This document shows positions 44,408 through 57,237 of a stretch of DNA of 64,000 nucleotides, in pieces. The notes under the pieces are model-generated. The model had not been told where the DNA came from and made no database searches. It saw only the letters and a list, made by a program, of their open reading frames with translations. The translations under genes were made by a program, and so were the position numbers. Each line of letters starts with the position of its first letter. Position 1 is the first letter of the stretch. Origin of the DNA: Nageia nagi (lineage: Eukaryota > Pinophyta); contig JBITNC010000001.1 of assembly GCA_050084985.1 (NCBI GenBank), positions 36,146,001 to 36,210,000 of the forward strand, written 5' to 3'.

Positions 44408-45179
44408 TGTTCATATGTATTTTAGAACACCTAGGATTATCTCTAAATGAATTGAAAGCACATATATATTTAATTGTATAATTAACCTAAGCTAACTAAC
44501 TTAGATAAACATACATGAATAAGGGAATTTAATAGTGTAGTAATAGTATAACAAAATTACATTGATGTCAAGATGTAAAATGCAACTACATACACTAAAG
44601 AGAAAGGAATCAAGTGAAAGATAATTACCTATGTACCTTTACTTATATTAAGGTTGAGGATATGATGGAAAAACTTGTCAAAGAATAATGATCTTGTTAT
44701 GTGAACCTCAAGGCCAAATGTAGAAGAAATACCAACATGGGTGCTAGTATCAAAGAGCTCAATGCAAGCACTAATGATCCTAAAATATGAGGTTCACCAA
44801 CAAGAATTGATGATAGCATAGATGATGATAAGTTAAACTAAGCATATGATCATAGCAGTAGATAACAAATATTCACTTGAGTGATAACAATATTCCAATC
44901 TCAATAGGTAGTGTTTAGAAACATCCAAGTGTAGAGTACCAACTATCAAGATGTAATATTGATATGCTTTCACAATATTATAGATACTTACATTTATACT
45001 AAGCATGATTCACCATTTGACTCCTTATGTGAAGGTAGCAGTCATCCAAGTGTACTTAATATAAAACATAAGAACACAGCCTAAGAAATATATGATAATA
45101 AGGTTAAATATGGTTAAAATATGTATGTAAATTACACCTAAGTGGGACCATGTTAAGGGACCACTTTTAAGTGTGAACA
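44408..45179 (-). repeat. Family-A 5' LTR
   Basis: tgttcatatgtattttag...gtgtgaaca; partner of 35566-36342. The bases left of it give, on the minus strand, ttggcctccacc two bases after the LTR as a possible primer-binding site; I cannot name its tRNA. Confidence 0.8.
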
Positions 45180-46079
45180 AGGGGATTAGTACTTTACCCA
45201 TAGAAGTATTATCATTGGGTTTTATGGATTTGGGGGAGCTTATTGTTGCTCATATTTTATTATATAGATAAGGTTTTTGGTTTGAAATTTGAAAGAAAAT
45301 TGGATTACATTTATTTAAATTATAATTTTAGGTTCCTAAAAATAAATTCTTATTTATTAAATAATTCATTTTATAGCATCAATGGATATTATTATAAAAA
45401 AGGGTTAAAATACAACCTATGCAATATCATTAGTGTAAAAGGAACACCAAATGATGTAAATGATTTAAAATATCAAGAAACATACCATAAACTAAGTAAT
45501 ACATGAAGATTACAAAAAAAAAGGATCAAAATGTTGCTATAAAAATAAAATCAGAAGAAAAGGATTACCTATAAGATAATTGGATATCAAATAGGTCAAC
45601 ACATGAGCATCAAATCATTTGAATATTAATGGTGTTTTATAATACCACTTATCTAAGGATTTGTTATCTACTCTTTGGTATGCTTCATATCATTTAAGTT
45701 TTGCATTAAATATTGCATCTTTTATAGTGTTGATATCATGTGAATATTAATTTCATAGTGCTTATGTTGTGATTCTAGATTCATAATACTTTGGATCTGG
45801 TTGACAAACCTATTGATGGTATGAATCTTTAGATATGATAAAGAGAAGTTTCTAATCATATTGTAACCACATCCATATCTTTATTTATACTTTAGTAAGT
45901 ATATTGTAGATAAATAGTGCTTTATTTTATTAAAATACCATTATTTTTTATCTACATATGGATGAACCCACTATTTTGAATGATCTTTCCCTTTAGCCAA
46001 GATCTTGTACAATGATAGAATAAATCCCACACTATTAATATCATGATATTCCTATTTTTAATTCATTAATACTATAAAA
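45180..46079. other. Nothing recognised
   Basis: AT-rich. The 87-codon ORF 45243-45506 (Tyr/Asn/Leu-rich) reflects base composition and has no recognisable similarity. Confidence 0.4.
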
Positions 46080-46866
46080 ATGGATATGGATCAAATTAAA
46101 GTAATGTTCTAGAAAATATTTGAATAAGCTCTTGATGTGCATATGCCTCAAGCTTCTACCAATAGAAATAAAAATTCATTAGATATTGAACTACCTACAA
46201 GAGTATCAAAGATTGAGAATGATCATAGATCCCAACAGAAATAGAAATATTATTATGGTGTCTTAACTTCACCCTTACAAGAATATATCTACAACTATCC
46301 CCTACAAACTAACATCAAGTACTCCAAGTTCAATATGTTTAGTAGTGATCAAATTCCAAAATAACATCTTGTAAGCTTTTAGGAGTGCTTATTGAAATTG
46401 GGATCTAAATAAAAATTAATGGTCAAATTCTTCCCAAGGAGTATGAAGTGTGATGCTAACCAATGGTTTTACAACTTACCTTTAGGATCAATTGATTCAC
46501 TCAAATCACTAGTCAAGAAACTCATGAATTGATATAAACACAACATCAAGAATCAGTGTACCATTATAAAGTTACATGTCTTACACCAAGGGCCCAATGA
46601 AGCATTAGATAAATACATTATTAAATTTAAAAAGGTGTGGAATTCTATTCATTGTAAATTATATGAATTTAAAATTTATGATATTTTTATATTCCATCCT
46701 TCCAATTAGAAAGCAACATACACTTAATTATAGTAAATTGGGATTTAGAATAATGATGGAAAGAGTTCTAGCAAAAGAAAAAGTTTTGATTGAGCTTGGG
46801 ACACTCAAATATGCATCTATTTCATACTATAAGGATAATAAAAAAACTTATGCTAAGTAGAAAAAG
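46080..46866 (+). pseudogene. Gypsy gag relic, cut by the large Tat element
   Basis: Plus strand. An N-terminal part reads MDMDQIKVMF at 46080; the capsid at about 46420-46660 has KFFPRSMKCDANQWFYNLPL, then GSIDSLKSLVKKLMN, YKHNIKNQCTIIKLHVLHQG and EALDKYIIKFKKVWN. This is a clear Retrotrans_gag domain with few stops. It ends where the LTR begins at 46867, so the LTR element probably inserted into it. Confidence 0.65.
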
Positions 46867-48265
46867 TGTCAATTAGAAAATCAATTCTATTAGCAAATAA
46901 GACAAATATAATTAATACAAATTGAAATTTTATTAATTTTTTTAAAGACTTTGATATTCAAATTTTAGATCACTAGATCTAGTTACCTTATGAAAGGGAT
47001 TTTTTCAAATACATGTATAAAATAGGCTATTCAAGTATATGGATGGAAGGTCTCTAGTGACCCTTATCAAAATGTTGGTGACTAAGGTAGAATGTTGATG
47101 CTTGATATCAAGTCCCTAGTGTTTCTATAAATTTGAAATTTTTAACTAATTTGAATCTCTCTCAGGTTTTGGATTTTTATCATCTGTATCTATGATGCCT
47201 TTGAATTTTGTTGCATATTAACACTTGTGAATCCTACACATATGCTCAAACAACACATTAAAACATACCTATACTTCTTTGAAATCTTAACATAATGAAG
47301 AAAATCATATAATAATAATCAAAATAAAATAAAACTCATATTTCTATCTTCATTTTAGCACCATAAGTCTACTTCAATTTTCCTTTTTTATTTTCTATTT
47401 GTCTCATGTATTTATAGATTTTTTTAATGGGCATTTGTGGAATTCTAGGAGGTTGAAAAGGGGGAGTCAAAGTTTATCACCAACTTGAAATAACCAAAGG
47501 GATTTCATGTCTAGTGATAACACAAGTAATGACTAACCCTCTCTATCCATACTTTTGTAGAGAGGATGAAACTTATAGTTCATTTTCTATTTTTTAAGTT
47601 TTGATTTTTCTATTGTAGAGTTGCTGGTGATCATAAGTAGATGCCAGTGACCTTTACTAATTACCAGTGATTGTATCCTAATCATTGGTTTTTTAAGTCT
47701 TTTAATTTTTAAATGTATAAGTGGATCATATTTTGGTTTCTACATTTTACTACTTTTTTAATTATTAACTGAAGATGAGGTTAATAGTTCAAAAACATAG
47801 AATGGGAAGCTTTAAATTATTATTTTATCTAATTATCTTTAAAGCTTTTTATGATAGAAATTTTGACTTAATTTTTTTATGTAAGTAAAAATTTTGATCT
47901 ATCAAATTATGATAAAATGTGTTTTCATTTAACATTTTATATGTTTTGAAAAAAAAATTAGATACACTTCAAAAATGACTATTTTTGGTATGAAAATGTG
48001 TTGAGGTTGTGTGACAGTTGCATGACATTTCTATTATGTTATTTTGCATGTCTAAGCACACATGTACTATATAAGTATTTCTTTAGTATATGGGTTTTTA
48101 ATAGTGTTTTCCTTTGTATTGACAACAAGGTTTTAGGGTAATCTTATGTAATAATGATTTATCACATTTTACCATTTTTGATATTTGCAAAATCAATAAT
48201 ATCTTAAGAAGTATTATCAAAATCTTTTACACATGAAACTTAAGTTTCTTAGAAAAATACAATCA
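46867..48265 (-). repeat. 3' LTR of the large Tat element (right boundary tentative)
   Basis: The left end aligns with 63501 onward (tgtcaattagaaaatcaa against tgttagtaaaaaaatcaa). Long shared runs include 'gcctttgaatt' and 'cctacacatatgctcaaacaacacattaaaacata'. The right end is set at aatca 48265 because taacccctttttttt follows, which is purine-rich on the minus strand. Only the first 500 bp can be checked inside the window. Confidence 0.55.
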
Positions 48266-48507
48266 TAACCCCTTTTTTTTATTGCTTAAATCATTGGTAG
48301 TAGACTTAAAATGTTGGAATCTATCAATGAATCATTAGCATTCGCTATGTGATCATCAACATTCCATGTCATTGGATTATAAAATGAAAAGGTTCAAGTT
48401 TCATTATTACTTTCTATCTTATTTTGTCATTTTCTTATTTGCTAGGTATCATTTATTCTTCATACTTTTTACTATGTTGTTAGCTATAAGTATCTGATGA
48501 GACTATC

Positions 48508-50878
48508 ATGCCTCCACATCATCACTTTGCTGGCTATTCCTGACCTATTTGAGAAGAGGTAGGGTTTTAAACTAACCTTAGTTTTTAATTTTTGCTTATA
48601 TCTAATATTTTAACCATTTTGTTTTAATTTTTTAGTTATAAAATACAATAATTAGGTACTTAAAATGTTTCCATAAGATTAGAATATAATTTAGACATTT
48701 ATTTCTATTTATTTTGACAAATTTTTAAACCCTTAGCTATGGTCATCAACCAAAGCTAAAGGGTTTCAAGGTCACTAGTGTTTATATGTCAGAAATCAAT
48801 GATTCTATAACACTAGCATTTGAACATCGATGTTTCATGTTAAATTGCCCTTTTTTTTAAGTTAAGTTTTATGAATTTGTAGGTTCAAGACATTTTTGAG
48901 CCTTATAGTAGATACCCTTCTATCATTCAAGTGTGTAGGGAATTTTTGGGTCTTATTGATCACACATTTTTGAGGATGGTTGGATTTGGCATGGGCCCAT
49001 ATTTGGGTTGCATTCATTAGGAGTATCCTTTATTGGTAGCTTTGTTAGATATATGGGATGCTCATACTTTGACCTTTCATCTCCCAACTAGGGAGATGAT
49101 AATCACTATAGAGGATATTCATTGATTATATAGACTACTTATCCATGGTTAAAGGATACAACATGTTGTAGATAGAGCTAGAGCTTTACCAACGATTTCA
49201 TATGTTTATGGAGTAGATAGAGTTGATACTATTATTTTTGAGATTATTTCTAGAGGGATATAATATTACTAGTATTGGATGGAGGATCAAATGGGGGTTA
49301 AACATTTTTCATATTTGATGGGATTAGTTTAGTGTTATGCTCTCCCAAATATTGGTGGTGGGAGATTTTAATGGTTGCTTTTACCAATTATAGTAGATAT
49401 GATACAAAATGAGATAGTGTATGATTGAGCACCTACACTATCAGCTAATATTTATAGAGAGCTATTCTTTTATTCTTAGGGGCATTATGCCTCATTGTTA
49501 GTTACTATCACTTTACAAGCATGGGCTTATGAGCATATTGCTATAGCTCACCCTTCAAGCTTACCTATGGCTAGTTTTGGTAGCCATTTGGAGTATGAGG
49601 TAGGCATCATTTGATGGCATGATGATTTTTATATTCATCCATTATATGGAATTAGGCAAGATGTGGTCTATTACCACCACATCCTAACTTAGTTAGTTCC
49701 AGATTAAGTGAGGTTTATACCTTATCATTTATATCCAGTTTGGGTTGAGTTTGTAAGGGAGATTACAAGTATTTAATAGCCACATGTATTGAGTGGAAGA
49801 TAGATATATTTTATTAAGTTTTTTCAATTTAGGAGAGTATAATAGTAGTTTGGTTTCATTCAAGATATTCTACCTTCACCAGTACATATCAACATGCTTT
49901 GCTGTATGCAGAGATAGATCCTACTCAAGAGGAGGCATTAACTAAGGATGATATTAGGGTAGATTATAATGGTGTTACTAAGGATTTTAGAGCTCGATGG
50001 AATGTTGAGTTAGAAGGTGGTGATGATGATGGAGAGGGTAGACACATTCATAAACATATTGATGATGTTGAGGAGGTGGATGTAGTTGCAAGTGAGACAA
50101 CAACAAGTGAGAGAGAGGAGAGGATGATAGATGCTACTAAGGATTTTATTTTAGAGGAGAGAGTAGTAAGTATATATAGGGAGGGAGTTGGCCCATGTAA
50201 AGATGATGATGGTAGAGGTGATATCTTAGTGATTCAAATTCCTAGTATTGATACTTTACTAGGTAATATTTATGAGCTCAAATATTAGTTGGTGTAGGCT
50301 AACTCATACATGTATTGATAGAGAGCTAAGAGGGATTGGTATCATAAAGAGAGGGATGAGGCTTGTACATCATTGCAAGAATCTCAAGCTCATCATATGG
50401 GAGTAGCACCTACTCTTAGGGGTACAAAGAGTAGATCTTTAGTGTTTATTCATGGCATTTATCAATAGAGAGATTATTATAGTGATATTATTTAGAATTA
50501 GTTGATATATGTACTATCATTTTCTCCTAGAGTATATTATCCTATACCTCCATTCAGTTATATGCTTATTGACTTATCTACATGTTAATCTAGTAGCAGT
50601 GCTTAAGGGATAGTAGTTCTCTAGGAAGGATAGCAAGATCAAGAGCGTATCCTATTAGGGGTGCTACACCTTGGGAATTCTCCTAGGATATTATGAGATC
50701 ATCAAAGTTACAGGGGCTACATGACTAGCTGGTCCTATAGGGTTTATTGGTACTACTCCTCTTGGTCATGGCACTAGAGAGATGAGCAAATAGCAAAGAG
50801 ATTGTAGTAGTTCTCAAGGTTAAGGTAGTGGTTGGAGTAGTCCTCAAGGAGAATTTGGTGGTTGGGGTAGTCTATGAG
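48508..50878 (+). pseudogene. Decayed PMD gene, copy 2, antisense inside the large Tat element
   Basis: Possible first exon 48508-48558 (MPPHHHFAGY...) ending before gtaggg; possible acceptor tttgtag at 48882. From 48883 the frame reads VQDIFEPYSRYPSIIQVCRE, GLIDHTFLRMVGFG, then, after a TAG, YPLLVALLDIWDAHTLTFHL and PTREMIITIEDIH: the PMD signature. Further PMD pieces are a 'TLQAWAYEHIAIAHPSS' segment at 49510-49565 and 'QDILPSPVH' near 49865. An acidic open stretch (49899-50288, 129 codons) follows, then a helical segment AKRDWYHKERDEACTSLQES (about 50325-50385) like the coiled-coil tail of copy 1. It ends in a Gly/Ser-rich repeat 'SSPQGEFGGWGS' near 50850. Stops are scattered. It lies between pol and the 3' LTR on the strand opposite to the retroelement. 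Confidence 0.6.
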
Positions 50879-51298
50879 GATGCCCATATTGTATTTTTAT
50901 CATGATGATGAGACTATATACTTTATGAGATCATGTACTTTTATATGTTTATATTTTTATGAGATGATGTAATTTGAGATGTTATGATTTGATATGTTAT
51001 ATGGTTAAGTAGTTGAGGATATTGGGATGATGTCATGTTTAGTTTTATATTGGTAGATAGGTATATGATGATGTGTTTTCTTATGATTATGTATTCAAGT
51101 TTATGATGGTTTCATATATTGAATAATGTTTGAATATTTTGATCCTATTATCATAAAGTTTATATAAAATACTAGACAATGAAATTTTTGTAAATAAAAT
51201 TTTATAAGACATATTTTAAGTATAACAATATGGAATCAAATGCATCATTTTTCATTTTTTGGCTATGTATGTGTATAAATAAATATATTATATGAAAT

Positions 51299-51306
<8 letters not shown>

Positions 51307-51332
<26 letters not shown>
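51307..51332. repeat. (TA)n microsatellite
   Basis: Uninterrupted ta/at run of about 13 repeats. Confidence 0.9.
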
Positions 51333-51334
<2 letters not shown>

Positions 51335-52318
51335 GATAACTAGAATAAAAAGATCACATATCAATTTAAATAATAATAAATATAACTTTATATTGGTATA
51401 TATGGATAATATTAATAACATAACATGATTAAAGGGACAATCAATTAACTAGCTTTATCAATCTTTATTTTATCTTTATTTATGCAATTAGACATGATAT
51501 AAAACATATTCATAATATCAAAAGTTTATCTTGAACTTGTGTGTTCATGGTGATATTCATTTACTTCTCTAGACATCCATAAATTAAATATTTTTAAAAG
51601 CATAGTTTAAAGTTAATTCTCCTTATGTGCATACAGTGGTCTAAATTTCTTTAGACATGTTGCCTCTTCATTAGGTATGCCCCATTTCTAGATAGGCATC
51701 CATAGCCTCGATGAGGATTAACCCTTAGATCCCACTATAGCCTTGCTCTATTGCTAGTTAGGCATCCATAGCCCTGATAGAGGATACTATAATGACCCAA
51801 GCATATATTTTATACTTATTTTCTTTTTTTTCTTCTCTTTCTTTTTTTTTTTTTTGCCTTGGGTTTGGGATGAAGTGAAATAATGGGAGAATATTTCCTT
51901 TAAAATTGTACTTCAAAACATTCAATGTATGTTTATTTTGAATTTTTAAATATGAGAATAATGTTTAAGCTCATGATATTCTAAAGATATCAAACATGTT
52001 TGTATATCATCTTAAATTGACTAAAATTCAGATATTAGATGTCATAATAGAAACTAGAATGATGATAACTTTAAACAATATTATGTTAATCATACATATG
52101 CAACGTAATATGTGTACAAATGGTATATATGAATGGGGAAATATATAAATATAAATTGATAAGTGATCTAAATCATTATAGTTTTCATCAAATGAGGATA
52201 ACATTTCCTAATTTAATCATGGGATATATATATATTATATATATATATATTTATAGGCAACGTACTCTATAACTAAGACACTTTAGAATTATATATTTCT
52301 AAGTATAAATAATACATA

Positions 52319-52341
52319 TGTATATATATATATATATATAT

Positions 52342-52398
<57 letters not shown>
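52319..52398. repeat. Compound (TA)n(AC)n microsatellite
   Basis: A ta run interrupted once is followed by more than 20 uninterrupted ac repeats. Further ta runs occur at 52225-52252. Confidence 0.95.
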
Positions 52399-52401
<3 letters not shown>

Positions 52402-53984
52402 TAATTTGTTTTTACTAAGTCCTTCAAATATTATGTCCAACCTCTTTGTTTCAAAACATAATAATATGGAGGATTCAATCGAAGATAATATGACCCTATT
52501 CCAAGAATATATGGTTGATGTGTAGGTGGATAAACAATTAATGGACTTGAAAACAATTGAAATACCTTTGGTTTTGATATATACTTTTAGATAACTCTTT
52601 ATTTGATGGATGAAACTAAAGATTGTTCTTCAATATTAAAGAATTGAGTAGGTGATGCTGTACTTGATTGTGCATAATAATGGAAACATGAAAATAATGA
52701 TGAACATGATTGTACATTCTTGATGAGTCAATCCATGTAATCCTTATCAATATGTGTAGGATAAACTTTATGTTTAATTTTCTTTCATAAATTAAGTCAT
52801 TGAAGCATCCTTTTAAATATTAATTTTGTATTTATAGCATTATCGATACAATATGTTTTATTAAAAAGTGAAGTGTAATCACATATAATATCATGATTAG
52901 GGTTTGTATAAGTATTATATTGAATCATTGAGTCATTGACAATGTTAGTAAGTGATATGATTCATCCCTAATACTTTATGTTCACATGATCAACACAATT
53001 TAGGAAAAGTTTAGGTCTTTGATAATGCCAATGTATATGAAACAAATGAATTAAACTCATTTCTAACTCTAATTCCATCTACATTTCTTTGGCATATATT
53101 TCAATAGTTACTTTATACCCAATATGTTTTAATACCCAAGCTTCAAATTTTTGATCATTATAATAAGACATAGCTATTTTCTCTTGTATTTCCATAGGTA
53201 ATGAAAATACTTGAGTCATAACTTTACATAGGTTTCTTTGTAGCATTTTTACATATTTATCATCATGATATCATTCAATGAAATGTAGATTGGATTTATC
53301 AATTTGAAATTATGGAAGATGAGTTTGTAAGATTTTTGAAGGCAATTGTCATGTTAAACTTTTGTGTGGAGGTGATGAACAAAATCTTAACTTCATATGA
53401 GAAAAGTGATAATTAATTTTTTGAATTAGCTTTTAAGATCATCTTGGAGTTGGGACAAATGAGGTGATGAAATCATAGATCATTTTATGATGATTAAGAT
53501 CTCCTACAATTTGACTTACCCAATTAAAAAGAAGATCTAAGTTTTACAGAGTATGAGACACTATGTTCAAAACCCAATTATTGAAAGTACAATAAAGGAT
53601 AAATCATGGTGAGAAAATAGGCCATAGGTAAATGTAAGAAATTTTTCATTTCAAAAGTAATATTTTGTGTTACATGGGTGATAGCTCTATCTCCTAGATA
53701 TCAAGATTTTGCATACCAAGGTAGTTATTAAAGTTCTCTTCTATTGTCCATTACATGGATAGTCTTTGACCATTTAAAAGCCATCTACCAATACATTAAT
53801 ATATATATCAATTTCATCATTATTTTTTTAACATATAAAACATGTATATGCACTATTTACAAAGAACAAATGTTTTATCTAACTATAGAATGGTTGAAGA
53901 TGCATGATGTTTATAGGTTCACCTCTTCATTTCCTTCCATATCAACCAAATGCTATGCCCCAAAACCATATTTTTTCTTCATTA

Positions 53985-54960
53985 TGTAAGGTCCTAACCA
54001 ATTTGGAACAAATTTATCATGTAATTGGTGTTCCATATGAGATGTTTATTGGTTTTCTTTTAAAACTAAATCCCGTATATTAGATTCATGTATCTTAACT
54101 TTCTTATCAAATCCTCATTTGATATGTTCTTGGTATACATGCATATGTTCTAATGCATGGACTCATTTTTCATATAAAAGCAATAATTTATTTAATATTG
54201 CTTGTCTTGATACTTCATTAGTTATAAACTCTTTTAAATCAATTCATAAAGAAGGAATTTCTATCTCCAATGGTAATATGGCTTCCGAACCATAAATAAG
54301 AGAAAATAAGATTGCCCTAGTTAGTGTTCTAATGCTTGTATGATATTTACCATAAAGCATGTGGAATTTGAAGATGCCAATATTTATGAGAATCATTAAT
54401 AATTTTAATTAGAATAATTCAAATGATTTTATTTATAGCCTCATCTTGACCATTACCTTGAGGATAATATGGTGTTGAAAAGCTAATTCATATGTGATAT
54501 GCTTTACATAATGCTAATACTTCTTTATTTTTAATTTTTTTTTCATTATTAGTAACAATTTGAAAAGGAATGACAAAATGATAGATAATATAATGTAATA
54601 TGAATTCAACTATTTTAAAACCTTTTATTGAAATCATGGGTATAGTTTCAACCCATTTCATAAAATATTTAGTAGTTGTTATAATGAATTTATGACCTCT
54701 TAATGATGTAGGGGATATTTGTCCTATGAGATCTAATGCCCATCATGAAAATGGCCATAAAGATTACATTGGTTGTAATGCTTACAAAGGTTGAACAAAA
54801 AGGTGAGCATGCTATTGATACTTAATGCATTTTTTAATGTAATTGATATAATCATGTTCCATTATAGGTGAATAATATCCCATGCACATTAAACATTTTG
54901 TAATAGCAGGTCCTTTAAACTATTCTCTACATATTCCACCATGTGCAAATGAAATTGCAA
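53985..54960 (-). pseudogene. Integrase relic of the large Tat element
   Basis: Right to left: zinc-binding end at about 54920-54800 (YSPIMEHDYINYIKKCIKYQ), core start WPFS*WALDLIGQISPTSLR near 54730, RGHKFIITTTKYFMKWVETI near 54680. It continues with VIPFQIVTNNEKK near 54560 (the DNG region altered), PYYPQGNGQDEAINKII near 54450, and an 'IPSLRI'-like and 'ALEHMHVYQEHIK' C-terminal end to about 54100. The last part near 53990 matches the Pol tail ('KLVRTLHNEE'). Broken by stops and some shifts. Confidence 0.7.
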
Positions 54961-54976
54961 TTTGTGAATCAACCCA

Positions 54977-57237
54977 TTATAAATAATTTAGTAATATACC
55001 ATCAAATCCTCTTTGATATAATATATCACCTAACATGTAATAATGAGATTCTTGTAATTTAAAAGCTTTCATACTTGATTTTGTTAAATATTTAGGTAAA
55101 ACTCCATCTCTTAAAAATTTAACTAATTGGTCATACCATGGATTTTTTCTTTCTATTGTGATGTCCAAAACATCATATTTTTATCATTTATTTCTGAATT
55201 AGACTTTGTTATATATACTATTTCAATGTGAATGTTTTGGTGGTGAGGATTTTGAGGTATTAATGATCCAATTGATGCCATAGTATTAGCAAATCTATTA
55301 TTTGATTTGGGAGTTGCCTGAATTTCATATTTTGTCAATAAAGATAATAAATTTTCAACTATTTATTTATATTTTTGAATTAAAGGTTCTTTACATTGAA
55401 ATTTTCCTTTAATTTGATTTATAATTACCAATGAATCTTCAATGAATTTTACTTTTCGTAATTTTAATTTTAGAGCAATCTTAATAGCTAATATTAAGGC
55501 CTCATATTTAGCAGTATTATTTATATAGGGAAAATCTAATTTGAATGAGTATGGAATTGGTATTCCTTGAGGAGTGATAAATATAACACCTGTTCCACCT
55601 CCCTTTTCACACTTATATCCATCAAAATGTATTATCATATCCCATACTTCTTCCAAATCTATTGGTAAGTCAACATTTTATAATTGAAATATGTGTTCAT
55701 TGAGCAATTCTATGATAAGGGAATTATCATCTTATAAAGGTGCTTCTACTAAATAATCAGCTATAACTTGACCTTTGATGGATTTTTTACTGATGAATTG
55801 TAAATAAAATTTAGTTAAAGACATGATCCATTTTAATGTTCTTGTATTTTGGTAAGTTTTATTCATTATATATTTAAGGGGATCAACTTTTGCAATAACA
55901 TAAGTAGTATGGTTTAACATGTAATGCCTAAGTTTTGTCATTGTGAAAATCATGGCTAAACATGGTTTTTCCATATATACATACTTAATTTCATAATCTA
56001 TCAGTGTTCAACTAAGGTAATATATGACTTGCTCTTTGTTGTGTTCATTATTTTGAGCAAGCATAATACCTAATGCATTTTCTATTGTTGATGAATAGAG
56101 CAAAAATGGTTCATTGGCTCATGGAGGACTTAATACTAGTGGTGTTAATAAATATTATTTAATTTAATTCAAAGCTTCTTATTTTTCTTTACCCTAATAA
56201 AAAATGGTTCCCTTTTTTATCAATTTAGTAAAAAGTTTACATTTATCTGATAATTATGAAATAAAACATCTAATTTCTTATAATTTTCTTTGAAAAATTT
56301 GTAATTGTTTAATATTGGAAGGAGGAGGCATGTATATTATTAATTTAATTTTATTAGGATCTATTTTGATTCCTCATCAAGATATAATGAATCCTAATAG
56401 TTTTCCTAAAGTTACTCCAAAAATATATTTCTTTGGGTTAAGATGATCATTGAATTCTAACAATCTATCACATATTTTTATCAATATCTCATAATGTTGT
56501 TCTCTTATTTTAGATTTAGCCAATAATTCATCAACATATTCTATTATATCATACATATAATCATGAAATATGTATGTCATTGCTCTTTGATATGCTGCTC
56601 TAGAATTTTTAAGACCAAAGAGCATTACTTTATAATAAAAGGTTCCCCATGGTGTTATAAATGTAGTTTTATGTTGGTCTTTAGAAGCAAATTTTATTTG
56701 ATTATAATTAGAAAATCCATCCATAAGTGGAAGCATTTCATGTCCTACCATGGCATCCACTAAGTTATCTATATTGGGAAGTTAGAAATCATCTTTAAGA
56801 CATGCTTTATTTAAATCCCTAAAATTGGTATAGATACAAATTTTTCCATTTGGTTTTTTTATAGGAACCATATTTGAAATCCATTCTGAATAATCAATTG
56901 GTTGTATAAATTTGGCATCTAATAATTTTTTTAATTCTTCTTTTACCATCAAGGCTATTGTAGGATTCATTTTACATAACTTTTGCTTAATAAGTTTAGA
57001 ATCATTTTTAAGACCTAGATTGTGAACAACTAGATCATTAGCTATACTAGGCATATCTTCATATGTCCATGCAAATATGGCTTGTTTTTCTTTCAAAATA
57101 GATATAAATAATGTTTTCTCTTCCTCTATTAAAGATTTTTCTAACTGAATAATTTTAGGCTTAGTAGAATCAACACTAATATTAACATCAATAGTTTCTT
57201 CAATTACAATATATGATCCTTCTAATTGATTAATCAT
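54977..57237 (-). pseudogene. RT and two RNase H domains of the large Tat element
   Basis: From 57237 to about 55170 all open segments lie in the same frame. Segment 57237-56782 (151 codons) is the RT start: KEELKKLLDAKFIQPIDYSE, PNGKICIYTNFRDLNKA. After a TAA, 56760-56377 continues with LPLMDGFSNYNQI, PWGTFYYKVMLFGLKNSRAA and a polymerase box YVDE (56528-56539) where YVDD is expected, so the second catalytic Asp is lost. Two adjoining TGA codons at 56374-56379 follow GFIIS, where relatives have two Arg. RNase H comes at 55974-55732 (KPCLAMIFTMTKLRHYMLNH), and the second, Tat-type RNase H at 55656-55363 (IHFDGYKCEKGGGTGVIF, NNTAKYEALILAIKIA). A linker follows, with one frameshift near 55170, then the start of integrase (MLGDILYQRGFDGILLNYL). 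Confidence 0.8.

Larger units (their letters stand above)
35566..45179 (-). mobile_element. Complete but decayed family-A Tat Gypsy element, 9.6 kb
   Basis: LTRs 35566-36342 (777 bp) and 44408-45179 (772 bp) share ends (tgtt...aaca) and length but differ at roughly 15% of the first 160 positions by eye, so this is an old insertion. Target duplication: aggga against agggg. The purine tract (caaaagggggcata, minus strand, 36343-36356) fixes the minus orientation. Going right to left: gag, protease, RT, RNase H, second RNase H, integrase, then a 3' region with 31-bp motifs. All coding parts are broken by stops. A third LTR of the family is at 1204-1999. Confidence 0.8.
50879..53984. other. 3' region of the large element, non-coding, with microsatellites
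   Basis: No domain recognised. It holds AT and AC microsatellites (listed separately). A 30-bp phrase 'ctagataggcatccatagcctcgatgagga' is repeated in altered form, at about 51695 and 51757. A long T/C run occurs at about 51823-51857. ORFs such as 53744-53989 have no support. Confidence 0.45.

Noticed and set aside
45243-45506. 87-codon ORF rich in Tyr, Asn and Leu
   Set aside because: Composition follows AT-rich DNA; no start context, similarity or neighbour supports a gene.
52319-52398. TA/AC run as a possible regulatory or Z-DNA element
   Set aside because: Ordinary compound microsatellite in the decayed 3' region of a retroelement; nothing nearby to regulate.
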